A DNA stretch of 64,000 bases from Euclidia mi (GCA_944739405.2 OX123187.2:43504394-43568393), one strand, 5' to 3'. Positions 35,290-46,700 are shown, counted from the stretch's first letter. The notes: a model not told the origin generated them from the sequence alone. Program-made: numbers and translations.

Positions 35290-37402
35290 ATTATTATCGT
35301 ATATATCGTATATATACCATATTTACGTTTAGTAAAATTTTTGAAAAATTAATTCTAGGCCAGCTTCAAACTCATTTTAATAACAATAAGCTGTTACATG
35401 AAAAACAATTTGGTTTTACTAGGGGTCGCTCAACTACCGATGCTGGAGTTGAGCTTTTAGATAGTATTTTTGATGCCTGGGAGGAGTCGCATGATGCTCT
35501 AGGAGTCTTTTGTGACTTATCTAAGGCTTTTGATTGCGTTTTTCATGAAACATTGATCAGGAAATTACATTACTATGGAGTTAAGAACACTGCTTTGGAT
35601 CTCCTAACATCATATTTGAGTAATAGGATACAGAGAGTTGAGGTAAATGGAAAAGTTTCTATGGGTTCAGTGGTCACAATGGGAGTGCCGCAAGGTTCAA
35701 TTCTTGGTCCATTCCTTTTCCTTGTATATATTAATGATTTGCCATATATTATGCAAAATAATGAAGAGATAGTGTTATTTGCTGATGATACATCACTTAT
35801 CTTTAAACTTAGACGAGATCAATCAAATAATGACGATGTAAATAACGCTCTCTCTAAAGTAGTTCAATGGTTTACTGCTAATAATTTACTGTTAAATGAA
35901 AGAAAAACAAAATGTATACGATTTTCAAGACCGAATGTAAAACAAGTTTAACCTAACATATGTTTGAATGGAGAAGAGTTGGATCTTATAGATAACACCG
36001 TATTCTTAGGCATAACCTTAGATTCTAGGCTACAGTGGGGCCCACATATAGGTCAGTTGTCGAATAGACTTAGCTCTGCAGCGTACGCGGTTTATAAAAT
36101 TCGTCAGTTAACTGATATAGATACAGCCAGATTAATATAAGTATTTTAGTTATTTCCACAGCATAATGTCATATGGCATTTTATTATGGGGCAACGCAGC
36201 TGACATTCAAACTGTGTTTGTACTGCAGAAGCGGGCTATTCGTGCAATCTACAGTCTTGGTTCAAGGCATTCACTGAGGGAAAAATTTTAAGAAATTAAG
36301 ATAATGACTGTCGCATCTCAATACATTTATGAGAACTTGTTATATGTCAGGAAAAATATAAATATGTTTTCTAAATTCAGTGACATTCATAAAATAAATA
36401 CACGAAACAAAAACAAACTTGTTCTACCTTCAACTAGACTACAAAAAATAAGTAACTCATACAAGTGTCAAAGCATACGTTTTTATAACAAAATTCCAGG
36501 TAATATTCAGGAACTAAGTATTAATAAATTCAAAGTATTTATTAAACAGAGCTTGTGTTCAAAAGCTTATTACACAGTTAAAGATTATTTAGCAGACAAA
36601 AACGCCTGGAATTGAGTTTAAAAATTATGAATTGACATTAAATTATGAATTGACATTATGAATTTTGACATTTTGAAATTAGTGACATAATATTTTTATT
36701 TACATTTGTAGTACCTACTTATATCTTTACATTCTGACATTTTTGATTTGACATTTGTAATTTTATTTATTTTGTTTTGACATTGTTATTTTCTTTTGAC
36801 ATTTAACATTACTTAAGTAATATATTATTATTTTATTTTTTAGACATTCTTAAATTGACATTCAATAATATTTTTTGACATTTAAATATATGACATTTTA
36901 TTGTTAATTTTTTTATAATTTTACATATTGTTTACAACGTGTACTTTACTATGTATTAGCATGTAAAGTTGTAGCAAATAGTTGTGGCAACCTGTCTGAT
37001 GGCTTAGGCTGACATGCTTATGCATACACCTTCTGATGGCGTGGAGGCATAGTGATTCAGATCGTGCTGGCTCCCTCAATCAAGGTTGAGCCGTACGATT
37101 GCTGTTGAATGCGGGCCATCAGTGGGCTGAGTCAGTCAAAAGCGTCAGATGATTTCCTGCATTGTACTTGCATACTAAAACCTTTTTTTTGTCTGGACTT
37201 TAAAAGATCAAGAAAAGACTAAAGAAATTGAAGTGACAAAAAAAGCAATGACTCTGAGTTTGTTTCGGCTTTTCTTCTCAAGAAGTCATTTAGCTAGGAA
37301 AAGCCGGCATCATCTAGAATAGGGTTTTGAGTGTTTTGACATGTATAAGTGTTGTAAACAACCAAAATGCAGAAATAAATATGTCTTTATGTCTTTTTAT
37401 GT
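35290..37402 (+). mobile_element. 5'-truncated jockey-like LINE
   Basis: Copy A reads gtatggccatacatttgag without interruption; B2 has about 2.1 kb inserted. It holds a truncated RT ORF (35316-36615), a 3' UTR in which TTGACATT recurs more than ten times (36620-36900), and a tail of ATGTCTTT repeats (37380-37400). The RT motifs and the 'YNKIPxxI...FK..IK..L..KAYY...' C-terminus suggest the jockey/Daphne group; the clade is not certain. It is absent from A, so it inserted after duplication. Confidence 0.75.
35316..36615 (+). pseudogene. Reverse transcriptase fragment of jockey-like LINE
   Basis: The frame starts mid-domain at FSKIFEKLILGQL and passes GFTRGRSTTDAG, VFCDLSKAFDCV, GVPQGSILGPFLFLVYINDL and LFADDTSLIF (catalytic ADD). 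An in-frame TAA at 35949 stops it. The same frame resumes with NGEELDLIDNTVFLGITLDS, shifts frame near 36138, has another stop near 36290, and ends with the C-terminal region at 36304-36615. The endonuclease and ORF1 are absent through 5' truncation. Confidence 0.8.
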
Positions 37403-37431
37403 CTTTATACATTTGGGACTAACGTTTCGCA

Positions 37432-37700
37432 AGTTTTTTATTTTTTATTTATAGTCTCACGCCTGTATCCGCGAACGGGTAGGCAGAGGTGTAAATATTA
37501 CACCCTCATTTCGCCATGAATTTTTAGGTCCCAAGTAATAGGGGTTGAGCCTATTGTCGTTACCGGGCACAACATCACCAGACTCCAAGCTGCTACTGAG
37601 TATTCGGAAAAACCCAGTAACACATTTGCCCGACCCGGGACACGAACCCGGGACCTCCGATCACCAGTCGCATACGCTATCCACTGGACCACGGAGACTG
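37432..37700 (-). mobile_element. tRNA-derived SINE (minus strand)
   Basis: On the minus strand the head reads GTCTCCGTGGTCCAGTGGAT with the B box GGGTTCGTGTCCC, a body with GAGTCTGGTGATGTTGTGCC, and an end in 'gcgtgagactataaataaaa'. It is inserted in B2 where copy A (about 9476) is continuous. It is of the same family as 41021-41314 and 58089-58364. It is a SINE head, not a tRNA gene, since there is no acceptor-stem closure. Confidence 0.7.
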
Positions 37701-37864
37701 ATGTCTAGGAAGATCTTAGACTTGGTTCAACAACCTCCTCTACAATGCACTTCATCATCAATGATATTGAACCCATGAGTTGCGTCCTTTTTTTTGATGT
37801 CTTATGATAAATAAATTAAAGAGCTTTTAAGTACCTATTATCTAAAAGGTGGTCTTATTGATGA

Positions 37865-38083
37865 CTAGCTGTTTCCCGCGGTTTCACCCGCGTCCTGAGG
37901 GAACTTCTTCGCGTACCCGGTTAATTTATAGCCTAAGTTACTCCTTGGTACATCAGCTATTCGACAGTGAACGTCCCGTCAAAATCGGTCCAGCCGTTCC
38001 AGAGATTAGCGAAATCAAACAGACATACTGACAAAAATTTAAAAAAATGTCATTTCGCTATATGTACATCCATATTTTTTTTA
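37865..38083 (+). mobile_element. CTAG element, 5' part (B2 copy)
   Basis: It starts CTAGCTGTTTCCCGCGGTTT and includes TCGGTCCAGCCGTTCCAGAG, a box common to this repeat type. It is split by the RTE, and the tail is at 39780-39816. It is longer than the copy A equivalent, which has a deletion. Confidence 0.6.
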
Positions 38084-39779
38084 AGAGCCTGTGACGTCTC
38101 ACTGCAGGTCCTTTTTGAACGAGTCTAGCTCATCCCGCCATCGCCGTCTAGGCCTACCACGATATCGCCTGCCATTTAAGGAGGTCCATAGGGTTGTTAA
38201 TTTGGCCCATTTGTCATCCGACATGCGACAGATATGTCCCTCCCAAGTCCATTTAAGCGTCGCAGTTTTTTAAGTGACGTTAGGGATCTTTGTGATAGAA
38301 CGGATAGTGGTATTTTTTATACGTTCTGTCAACTTGACACCGAGAATACTCCGTGCCATCGATCTTTGGCATACCTCGAGCGTGGATCTCTGTTCTTTTG
38401 TCAAAGACCAAGTTTGAGAACCATATGAGAGGATTGGAAGAATGCATACGTCCATGTGCTGCCTCTTATGGGAAAGAGGAAGATTGTCCTTCATCAGCTC
38501 TTTCATGGCCCAATAACTCCGCGCCAGGCATTTTCGGTGCGTTTTGCAACTTCTTTGTTTTGTCTTGCCTGGAAAGAGACTATTTGAGCAAGATAGACAT
38601 ATTCATTGACTCTCACTACGATTTTACATGTTCACTTCGAGTCCTACGTCTAGGCTAGCCGTGCAAAGGTCTTTAAGCATTTGAGTCATCTTGGAAGCTG
38701 TTGACGAAAAGAGGACAATATCGTCAGCGAATCGGAGATTGGATAATCTTTTGTCGCCAACCATAACATCCCTTTCCGCCCAACCTGCTTCCAGCTTTTA
38801 GAGCAGGTCTTCTGGTACAGCCGTAAATAATTTCGGGGATAATGGGTCTCCTTGCTTGACTCCCTTTCTGATGCGGAAAGATGGTCCTGATAAAGAATCA
38901 ATTTTAATAGCGGCGGTGCTGGTTTTGTAAATATTTTGCAAAATTTAAATATAAGGGAGATCAATTTCTTGTTTGTAAAGAGCAGTGATAATGGAGCTTT
39001 GAGTAATACTATCGAAGGCCTTTGTATAATCCAGGGATGCTATATAGAGTGAGAGTCAAAATTCTATGTTTTTCAATAACTTGGTTGACAGAATGCCACC
39101 TGCATTCTATCGATATATAATCGATAGTAGAAAAGCTGCGGTGGAAACCGGCTTGTTCCAGAGGCTGATGTTTGTCGAGGGTGCCCGATATTCTCATCTC
39201 GATCACTTTAATGAAGGCCTTGTACATAATTATGTGAGACCGAAATAATGGGGCGGTAGTTATTTATGTCTGACTTATTACCTTTTTTGTGGAGGAGTAT
39301 TATTTGTGAGTGGCAAAATGATTGTGGAAGAATTTCAAAATACTGTTGAAGAAATTGGTTATATGTGGTAGAAGAACTGGTTCTCCTATTTTGAAGGTTT
39401 CGGCTGTTATGCCATCATCACTTGGGCTCTTGCTATATTTTAAACTTTTTAAGGCGTTGCGTACTACCCAACAAGTAAAAGGTGGGATGCGATCGGAATC
39501 CGTAAATGTGGGAATGATGGGTAAAGAAGTTGATGTTTCGCTATGTACGCTTGTAATATTCAGTGCAAATATTCAAAATCTTGATCTTATGAGTTTGTCT
39601 TACACCCATAGGGTCCCTTAAGCAGGCAATCTTTGGTCGGCCTTTATTTAAAATCCCTTGTCGTGCTAATCTCAAGGAGAGATTTTGTTCCAAAGCAATC
39701 TTGATGAGATATGTGTTGCGGTTTCTCAAATCTCGACGAATGTTACGCTTGACGAGTCGATAAGCGGTAAGTTAATAGT
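38084..39779 (-). pseudogene. RTE-clade LINE relic (B2 copy)
   Basis: Orthologous to 9783-11510 with the same order of broken motifs on minus: linker near 39730-39600, then NICTEYYKRT and RT pieces, ILSYGSQTWSL (38270-38506 frame), and the C-terminal tail near 38120. It has lost further segments relative to copy A. Sharing the same host site dates the insertion before the A/B2 duplication. Confidence 0.8.
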
Positions 39780-40518
39780 GCAAACAGACACTCTAATTTT
39801 ATTTATATGTATAGATGTATACACGATGAGGTCCATTATTTTGCATATCTTTTTATCACCTTATTTAAAGCCCCTGAATGTTACTTAGCTTTCCGTTACA
39901 GAAAAGCACTGGCTAAAATTTATCACAATCATTTATATATCATTATAAACAAGCTAGAATACTGTCACACAAAAAAGTATTACTTTAAGTATCAGTTCTT
40001 CTTTATAGGTTTGCTGTCACTATGGTCTTGCCTATTCCAAGTTGGTGTGAAACTGTAAAGAACTGTAATTCAAAGTTGTGCTACCTCATAAATATGTAAG
40101 TAACGATACATGATACGCTTTTAAATTTGCAAACAAAAGGGAAAAGGTTGATAATAGTGCTGATCGTGTCGCACACCTCATTAAACCTACTTAAATCTCA
40201 GTTTATCTCTTTCTTACAGCTATACTTAGCAAAAAAATATAAGCAGGTGCAGAATTGGCTGCTGTTGATGTAAATACTATGGAAAATAACGATTTTATTC
40301 TGATTTGAGTCATTCATAGCCAAGTGGATCAGTAAGATAACACTGCATATCGTAGGTATTCCAGCGTTGACTCCTTGATGATTGGATCTGACTAACACCC
40401 ATGATAGCTGTTGGGTTAATAAGCTTGAGATACCAAAATAATATTGGATTAACAATGGCGGCGACCTAACTGTTCCCAGATTTATCCGATTCATTGCTTC
40501 GGCTTACAGTTACTACCT

Positions 40519-40710
40519 GTGTTGCTTTGGGATGATAAACCTATGGATGTAATGTATGCAGTTCATTTATCGGAGGCAAATTTCCTACGATACATATGTG
40601 AAAATCGCAGACATTTAAGGCTTTTTAACGGTTATTTTTACGGAATTTATGCCAATAATTTGCTTTGTGGGCATCACTTGGAGTCTTGTGAGAGAAAATG
40701 TAATCACTAG
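40519..40710 (+). CDS. Unrecognised 63-aa ORF, B2 copy
   Basis: Same ORF as 17863-18054. Residues 1-48 are identical; the C-terminal part differs at a few positions (LLCGHHLESCERKCNH against LLFEHHLESCERKLNH). The acceptor-like GCTTCGGCTTACAG and the downstream AATAAA (about 40730) are also kept. The nucleotide identity with copy A across about 40382-40735 is far higher than in adjacent sequence. The function is unknown. Confidence 0.3.
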   Translation: MLLWDDKPMDVMYAVHLSEANFLRYICENRRHLRLFNGYFYGIYANNLLCGHHLESCERKCNH

Positions 40711-41020
40711 TTTGTAATGCACTGTGATGCAATAAAACCATGAATATTAAAAGGCTGTGCGATGGATTTTTAACCTTTTGATCACGATATTTTTCGGCAT
40801 ATATTACACTGAATTGCTCTCAAAGGACTGCACCGATTTTTGCAAATAACCCGATAAAAGAAGGTATGTAAAAGGGATGTATGGTGAATATAATTTCTAG
40901 GTAAAAAGTAAGAAATTATGTCTGTATTTCGCCAATCGACCTTTAGTTTTGTTACGCAGTGTAAGAGAATTTGTGTTATATTCAGTACTGAAAAGCCACA
41001 GGTAGCAGCTAGTATTTATA

Positions 41021-41314
41021 ATACATACATACGTAGTCTTACGCCTATATCCGAAGAGGTAGGCAGAGGTATATTGCTACACTCACTTTTCGCCAGTTTT
41101 ATTTTAGTTCCACGTAATAGGTGGCGACCCTATTGCCGTACCGGGCACATTACCAGAGGAGTCTGGTAATCTGCCCGGTACGGCAATAGGCTCGCCAAAT
41201 TCTCCTCGCCAGAATTTCCTAACGGAAAAACCCAATAACACTTTGCCTTACCCGGGGATCGAACCCGAGACCTCCCAATCCCACGCGCACATACACGAGA
41301 CCAACGAGGCAGTC
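41021..41314 (-). mobile_element. tRNA-derived SINE with TSD AGTATTTATA
   Basis: The direct repeat AGTATTTATA lies at 41011-41020 and 41315-41324. On the minus strand: head CTGACTGCCTCGTTGGTCTC, B box GGGTTCGATCCCC, body with AAGTGTTATTGGGTTTTTCC, and tail 'cgtatgtatgtat'. A palindromic rearrangement sits in its middle (41123-41196). Confidence 0.8.
41123..41196. repeat. Hairpin inside SINE, 35-bp arms with two mismatches
   Basis: Arms at 41123-41157 and 41162-41196 are separated by GGAG. The related SINE at 58089-58364 has the arm once, in one orientation. The second arm is thus an inverted copy arising in B2. Confidence 0.8.
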
Positions 41315-41349
41315 AGTATTTATACTTGCACATAAAATATATCAAACGG

Positions 41350-41690
41350 AACTAGGAACTCCCACATCCGGGATAGCTTTCATGTCCGTGACATTGCTGA
41401 CAAAATGCAAGAGTGTCGGCTACGCTGGTGTGCCCACGTCTTACATAAACCGGCATCTTACGTGGGTAACACATGTCTTGCCATGCTGCCTCCGTCGGGC
41501 CCCGGTATATGGGGAAGGCAAAAGAAATGCTTGGCTTGACGTCGTAAGAGATGAAACGCGTGCCAATCAACTAAACTCCAGGGATGCTGAAGACCGCGCG
41601 AAGTGGAGGAGATCCAGCCTGTAACCGGATCCCGGGGTCTAAGGCGTACCTAGGTTTTGGAACGCAACCGGGACAGCGCTAGGATGATGA
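41350..41690 (+). pseudogene. LINE 3' fragment (RTE-type C-terminus)
   Basis: Broken plus-strand frames encode ADKMQECRLRWCAHVLHKPA, then GRQKKCLA-like and DAEDRAKWRRSSL, followed by GCAACCGGGACAGCGCTAGG and a GATGAT tail. 'LRWxGHVxR...RGRPKKxWxDxVxxDM...AxDRxKWR' is the usual C-terminus of RTE-like LINEs. It is heavily 5' truncated. The homologous fragment in C2 is at 57715-58060. It lies between partial repeats of ATATCAAAC/ATATGATTT. Confidence 0.7.
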
Positions 41691-42164
41691 TATGATTTTA
41701 ATATAAGTAAAACGTTCTTCTGTTTTTTTTTAATCTTTTTTAAACCTTTTTTGTCCCATTGTTGGGCAAATTTCGCTATCTCTAGCTATTACTGTCCGAG
41801 TTTTTGAGTCTATTTTTCTTTTAATACAGTTATTGATTTACCAAGCAAGCAAAATGTTATTTTGTACTTATAACTTAAATGTTAACACCTGCTTTCAATT
41901 CAATGAGTAAAGTCGTTATTTCCTAGATTCCCGAGATCCGGTGAAGCATACCTGCGAGCAAAGTGAAATGAAAATATTATTCAATCAGGCTTCCAAGGAG
42001 CACTTGGGGTAAGTCAAGTATTGCCAATTACCACCGGTCCGCATCACTGATCTTATGGGGAAAACATGAGAGGAACGCTTCTTTTCTCGATGTGTTAGTA
42101 AATGTGTGTACTTTGTGTATGCTTTGATATATTTTGCTTTGTGTCTTTATGTGAGTCAGTTCTT

Positions 42165-42540
42165 CCTTCTTTCTCCTAGCGTTATCCCAGTTTCAACCCG
42201 GGGTCCGCTTACTAGTCTAACCGGATTTGACTGCATGTTAGTTTTTCCACGGAGCGACCTCCTGTCTGACCTCCGCAACCCAAAGGGATAGCGATATTCC
42301 ATGGTTTAGACTAGTGTCAGTTTATTCAGAGATATGTACTGACTCCCTGTAACGACTGTCAAAGATCTTCATGACAACCGGGATCGATGCCTTAACGTGC
42401 TCTTCAAAGGCACGGGGCAAGTGATAATTAATAATTCAATACGCACATAACTCGGCAAAGTCAGTGGTGAGCGCCGCGGATTCGAACCCGATACCCTCTG
42501 CATGGCAGTCTGTTGGTATCTCCACTAGGCTATCGCTGCA
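42165..42540 (-). mobile_element. SINE of the 14780-15156 family
   Basis: The minus strand shows the head AGCCTAGTGGAGATACCAAC ... GGGTTCGAATCCGCGGCGC, the body CATGAAGATCTTTGACAGTC and ATCGCTATCCCTTTGGGTTG, and a 3' part near 42180. It lies at the B2/C1 inversion centre. A small hairpin with a 15-bp arm (ATTCCCTACCAACAT, 42645-42659 and 42663-42677) follows. Confidence 0.7.
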
Positions 42541-42694
42541 TTGCCACAGCATACTTGAGCTTATATTGTAAGAATGTTCAAAGATATACATAATATGTAT
42601 TACTTTGTACATTCTTACCATTTTTTTAATTCTTACCAATCTTAATTCCCTACCAACATATTATGTTGGTAGGGAATCCTTGTGCTTGTAAATT

Positions 42695-44165
42695 GGATTT
42701 TCAATGTGTATTTTTTACGGGTAACCTTTTATTCACCCACAACATCACAGCGAGAGCCAAAAACCACATATTTTAAAGCATATATGAAGAGCTGACTTAC
42801 ATAAAAACACACCAAAGCAAAATATTATATCAAAGCATACACAAAGTAAACACAATAACATTAATGGTATAAATACAAAATAAAATTTTGCTTGCTTGGT
42901 AAATAACAGAAGTACGTTTTATATTAAATTCATGTTTGATATTCTATGCGCTATTATAAACACTAGCTGTTACCTGCGGCTTTTTAGTAGTTAATATAGC
43001 AAACACTATCTTACACCGCGTAATAAAACTATAGCCCGATTGGAGTACTACGTATATAATTTCTTATTTCTTACCTAGATTTTTTCACCATAGGTAGATC
43101 CCTTTTTCATACCTTATTTTATTTCCTTACCGACTAAACCAACACTTTTCTAAGACCTGGCCAAATAATTACTGCAGAATTCTGTTGCTAACAATTGCAT
43201 ATCATAACAAAAAGCTCGTAATTTTACAAACCAGTCTATGTTCTTTTTTATTATAAATCTAAGATACAAATAGTAAATTGTAAAATTTTATATACATATG
43301 TTCAGCACTACATACCCTATTTCACCCTTTTTTCTTTTTTTTTTGACTCGTGGCGGAAACCAGACAATTTACGGGCTGACCCCCCCAGGCTGGGCCCCTA
43401 AAAGGGCTCAGTCTAGGGAGAGTGTGGTGACTCCCCGACGAGAAGCGCCGGGACTACCCATTAAAACCACCATGGTGTTCCTCTATCTGATCCCATTGAA
43501 TGGCGGGGTCACGGGACCTACGTTAGTATAACTGCCGCGACCCCGCCTGAGCTGGCCCGCCGAAGCGGGCCCCGTCCCTCGCATGCATCCATCTGCATCC
43601 ATCATACTTGTCCTCATACATCCTCTTTCATACTACGAGCGGAAAAGAACGACGTAGTCTACTAACGCTACGAGAGGCGCACGCGGAACACGTGCGCCGC
43701 CTCTCGGGCCTAACGGACGGCGGACGGTTCAAAACAGGCCTGCCGCCCGCTGGCGTGTACTCACGGTGGCCGGAGATCGTTGAGCGCCCTCCGGCGACGA
43801 CGCCCGGTTCTGCGGGTGGAGACAGGTCGCATGGGCTCCCTATCCCGCTCCGCCTCCTCCTTGATTGACATCACCGTCTCACAGAAGGAGGCGGCGGCGT
43901 CCCAACACATCTCGCTCCGAACCATGGAACGAATCAAGGTCCGAAGCGAGAGTTCGACCACTCCTATCGCCGCGACTAGGTCCCGGCGCTGCGATGCCCA
44001 AGCAGGGCATTCCGCCAAAGTGTGCAGCGCCGTGTCCTCTACTGGGTCACGGCGATCTCTGCAGTGGTGACATCCGGACCCTATTTCACCCTATTTCTAT
44101 GTCACTACCCTATATCAATACGTGGGTGCCGTGTGAAGCGTCTAATTAAATTACACGGAGCATAA
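42695..44165 (-). repeat. Segmental duplication unit, inverted copy C1 (partial)
   Basis: The reverse complement of this stretch matches copy A from about 20480 back to 19385. It is interrupted by an R1-clade LINE at 43329-44077. With the end of B2 (to 42140) it forms a large inverted repeat whose centre (~42.15-42.69 kb) holds a SINE and a small hairpin. It ends where a LINE 3' tail begins at 44166. Confidence 0.75.
43329..44077 (-). mobile_element. R1-clade LINE, 5'-truncated
   Basis: ACCCTATTTCACCCT is duplicated at the two ends (about 43314-43328 and 44078-44092), and the unit has it once. The left end is a T run (poly-A on minus), followed by a G+C-rich 3' UTR. The minus ORF (44077 to 43761) reads the C-terminal CCHC-type region, with EDTALHTLAECPAWASQRRD and later SFCETVMSIKEEAERDRE. 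This H-x4-C-PAW ... SFCExVMxxKExAERxRE signature is typical of R1-clade LINEs. The sequence is open without stops, which suggests a young insertion, but RT and endonuclease are missing. Confidence 0.8.
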
Positions 44166-44410
44166 AAAATATTTTATTTATTTATTTAAACTTTATGTAC
44201 AATACACATTGTAAGTACAATGGCGGACTTAATGCCATCGAGGCATTTTCTCCCAGTCAACCATAGGGTGATACAGAGATAATTGTGGTAGGTGTACAAA
44301 TTAGTTTAAAGAGCTTAATATATGTATTTGACAAGTAACATAAATATGATAATATACAATACATACATATTTTATACAATATGACTACATATATACATTC
44401 CAGATAAATA
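44166..44410 (-). mobile_element. LINE 3' UTR and tail (outer part of the CR1-like LINE)
   Basis: The minus strand ends with ATGCCTCGATGGCATTAAGT, CCGCCATTGTACTTAC and TAAATAAATAAATAAAAT, a well-known LINE ending in Lepidoptera. I infer that it is the 3' end of the LINE at 54864-57400, displaced by the mariner-like and BEL insertions, because orientation, order and the T-rich junctions agree. Confidence 0.6.
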
Positions 44411-44674
44411 CAGGGTGTTACATATCCATCCGTCCGATCAATGAAGGGGTTGTAGAGTAGCGTAAAATGATGAGATATTTGTCATTATTTCACGGAAATT
44501 CAACATAAAATTTTCCCATGTAAATTTAATTAATTTTAAATAATATCATATCAGATTACCCATGGCAACACTAAAGACTCATAAATCGTATTAGCTAGGT
44601 ATCTACCTAAAGTTCATAAAAATTTGACGGCAAAAGCGGCGCCTTTGAGTGCATAGGCCAACCGACCGCCTCCT

Positions 44675-45067
44675 TTGACAAAAGCCGCCGCCGCGCGTCA
44701 TCGTCCTTTACACGTGCCAAGTATTATTTTAGGTATAAACAGATTTTATGCACTTGATGCAACAGCTGATCTTTTGCTTCGACGGTTTAGGCAAAACTCC
44801 GTAAAACAAAGTACAGTATTAAGGTTTTCTGTTTGTTTCGTGCGAGTGCGTGGCCAACTCTGGTGTCACTGTTTTCAAACTGCTCGAATACCTACGACAT
44901 GGCCTAACGATTCTTGGATGCGGTTTTACGGGCCGTCGGAAGCCCGGAAGCGCTTTCATGTAATGTCACACGCGGTCACCCATCTAAGAGAAAATCGTCG
45001 CGCTATGACTACGGTACTTACATTAATAACTACCTACTTTTTAATTGGTTTAATCTTACGTAACTAG
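44675..45067 (+). other. Mariner-like element 3' region, no gene supported
   Basis: This is the non-coding 3' part of the element downstream of the transposase stop. A 130-codon plus frame exists here (44675-45067) but shows no motif and opposes the transposase. I treat it as a chance frame. Confidence 0.5.
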
Positions 45068-45076
45068 GTACCTACC

Positions 45077-46225
45077 TTAATTGATAAAAATATCAACTTG
45101 CTGTAAGTTGCGACGGTCATTCTCCACATGTCCGCCGCCCACGTCCAGACACTTACGGCACCTTTGCACCATATCCGAACGCACACTTCTTAACACTCCT
45201 GGGTTTAAACTTCGGAAAGCAGAAACGATACGCGCACGCATTTCTTCTTCAGTGTCACACGGTTTTTGGTACACTATTTGTTTAACGTGTCCCCACAAGT
45301 AAAAGTCTAAAGGCGTTAGGTCCGGTGATCTTGGTGGCCACGAGATAGGCCCGCTTCGTCCAATCCACTTGCCAGGGAACTGTGCGTCAAGATACTCACG
45401 CACAGCTCGTAAAAAATGAGGTGGGGCACCGTCGTGCTGGAACCACAAGCTGCGGTGGAAGCTTAACGGCAACGAATCTAACTCGTCACTTAGAACTTCC
45501 CTCAAAAATCTTAAATAATTGGTACCGTTCATGGTTTCATTTAAAAAATGCGGACCAATAATACGGTCGCCGAGGATTCCCGCCCACACATTGATGCGCC
45601 AACGATGTTGAAAATGGCTTTCTTTCATCGCGTGTGGATTTTCAACAGCCCAGACGTGTTCATTGTGACAGTTGAAAACACCCGTCCGCACAAATGAACA
45701 TTCGTCGGTAAATAACACGCGCTCCAAGAACGTAGCATCCTCTTCTACTTTGCCAAGTAGCCAGTTGCAGTATTGTCTTCTGTGGGCATAGTCCGACGGC
45801 ATAAGTGAGTGAACACGTTGGTAGTGAAAAGGATGTTGTCCGTCTTCTTTTAATATCCTCCACACTCGCGCGTTACTGGTGCCCAGTTCACGTGCCGCAC
45901 TCCTGGTACTCTGCGTGGGATCCTCAGCGAATAATTGTAAGACCTGTTCCACTACACCGTCGCTACTTTGTGGTCTGCCACCATGATTGCGATTCGAATC
46001 ATCGCGAACACTGCCCGTGTTGTACACCCGGTGGTGAAGCCGTTGAAACGCGCGCTCCGACGGCACGGGTAGACCCCGTGGTCTGGCATACCGTTCCTCG
46101 TACTCTCTACGAGCACCTGCATAATTGCATTCACTCCTACCTAAGCACATCAACATGTTAAAGTATTCAGGGTTTGAATATGACATACCTAACGAATCTA
46201 CTATTTCACGCGGAAGTCTAAACAA
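45077..46225 (-). CDS. Tc1/mariner superfamily transposase, intact 382 aa
   Basis: This DDE/D cut-and-paste transposase acts in the nucleus on the element's own TIRs. The N-terminal third holds a helix-turn-helix type DNA-binding region (about residues 20-130, with HGGRPQSSDGVVEQVLQLFA and SARELGTSNARVWRILKE). The catalytic residues I would assign are D174 (LFTDECSF), D265 (QHDGAPPHF) and D302 (SPDLTPLDFYLW). Their last spacing counts as 36 residues, not the 34 of classical mariner. The length matches the family and there is no stop or frameshift. The start at 46225 is the first ATG of the frame and precedes the conserved region. It is the best-preserved gene in the window and possibly functional. 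Confidence 0.85.
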   Translation of the reverse strand: MFRLPREIVDSLGMSYSNPEYFNMLMCLGRSECNYAGARREYEERYARPRGLPVPSERAFQRLHHRVYNTGSVRDDSNRNHGGRPQSSDGVVEQVLQLFAEDPTQSTRSAARELGTSNARVWRILKEDGQHPFHYQRVHSLMPSDYAHRRQYCNWLLGKVEEDATFLERVLFTDECSFVRTGVFNCHNEHVWAVENPHAMKESHFQHRWRINVWAGILGDRIIGPHFLNETMNGTNYLRFLREVLSDELDSLPLSFHRSLWFQHDGAPPHFLRAVREYLDAQFPGKWIGRSGPISWPPRSPDLTPLDFYLWGHVKQIVYQKPCDTEEEMRARIVSAFRSLNPGVLRSVRSDMVQRCRKCLDVGGGHVENDRRNLQQVDIFIN

Positions 46226-46440
46226 AAGGAAAGCTAGCGAAAGACTGAGTGTTCAAGTAGGCAAATAGTTAATTCGTAAATCAAATAGGTAAATAAATAG
46301 AGATGTAACAAATGGTATTCACTGGAGTACTGTTTCTATCGACATTTTATGTTATTGTTTACCTGATAGAATATCGGTAGCTAAACCCCTAAAACGTCAG
46401 CTTTGTGTAAATTTATGTTTTTATTTGCTGTTAATAAATA

Positions 46441-46700
46441 AAAACATTCCATGGTTTAGACTAGAATCAGTTTATTTAAGGGTACTGACTCCGCGTGACG
46501 ACTGTCAAAGATCTTCATGACTGTTGCTCCGACGGTTTAACGTGCTCTCCGAGACACAGGGATATTAACTATTTATTACGCACGTAACTTGGAAAAGTCT
46601 TATTATCTTATTATGTATTTGATGCGCGCCGTGGATTCGAACCCGATACCCTCTGCACGGCAATCCGTTGGTATCATCACTAGGCTATCATTGGCCTAGT
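46441..46700 (-). mobile_element. SINE relic of the 14780-15156 family
   Basis: The minus strand shows CTAGTGATGATACCAACGGA, GGGTTCGAATCCACGGCGC and AAGATCTTTGACAGTCGTC. It is truncated at its 3' side (about 46445, near CATGGTTTAGACTAG). It lies upstream of the transposase within the mariner-like element. Confidence 0.65.

Larger units (their letters stand above)
28685..42140 (+). repeat. Segmental duplication unit, copy B2
   Basis: This direct repeat covers copy A from ~285 to ~20400. It lacks A's SINE-like array, piggyBac-like element and 3.4-kb transposon. It has gained a foldback at 29.5 kb, a DNA transposon at 30.2 kb, a LINE at 35.3 kb, SINEs at 37.4 and 41.0 kb, and several hairpins. 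The stretches 31257-32100, 33020-34360 and 39817-40500 are backbone without genes. The equivalent of A ~4480-6150 is partly deleted near 32330. Confidence 0.85.

Noticed and set aside
37620..37700. tRNA-like sequence on minus
   Set aside because: It has A and B boxes, but the 3' half does not close an acceptor stem and the sequence continues as a SINE body; the same holds at 8520, 41240, 42460 and 58090.
43608..44149. Plus-strand ORFs of 86-96 codons
   Set aside because: They are antisense to the R1-clade LINE C-terminus, whose conserved motifs are on minus.
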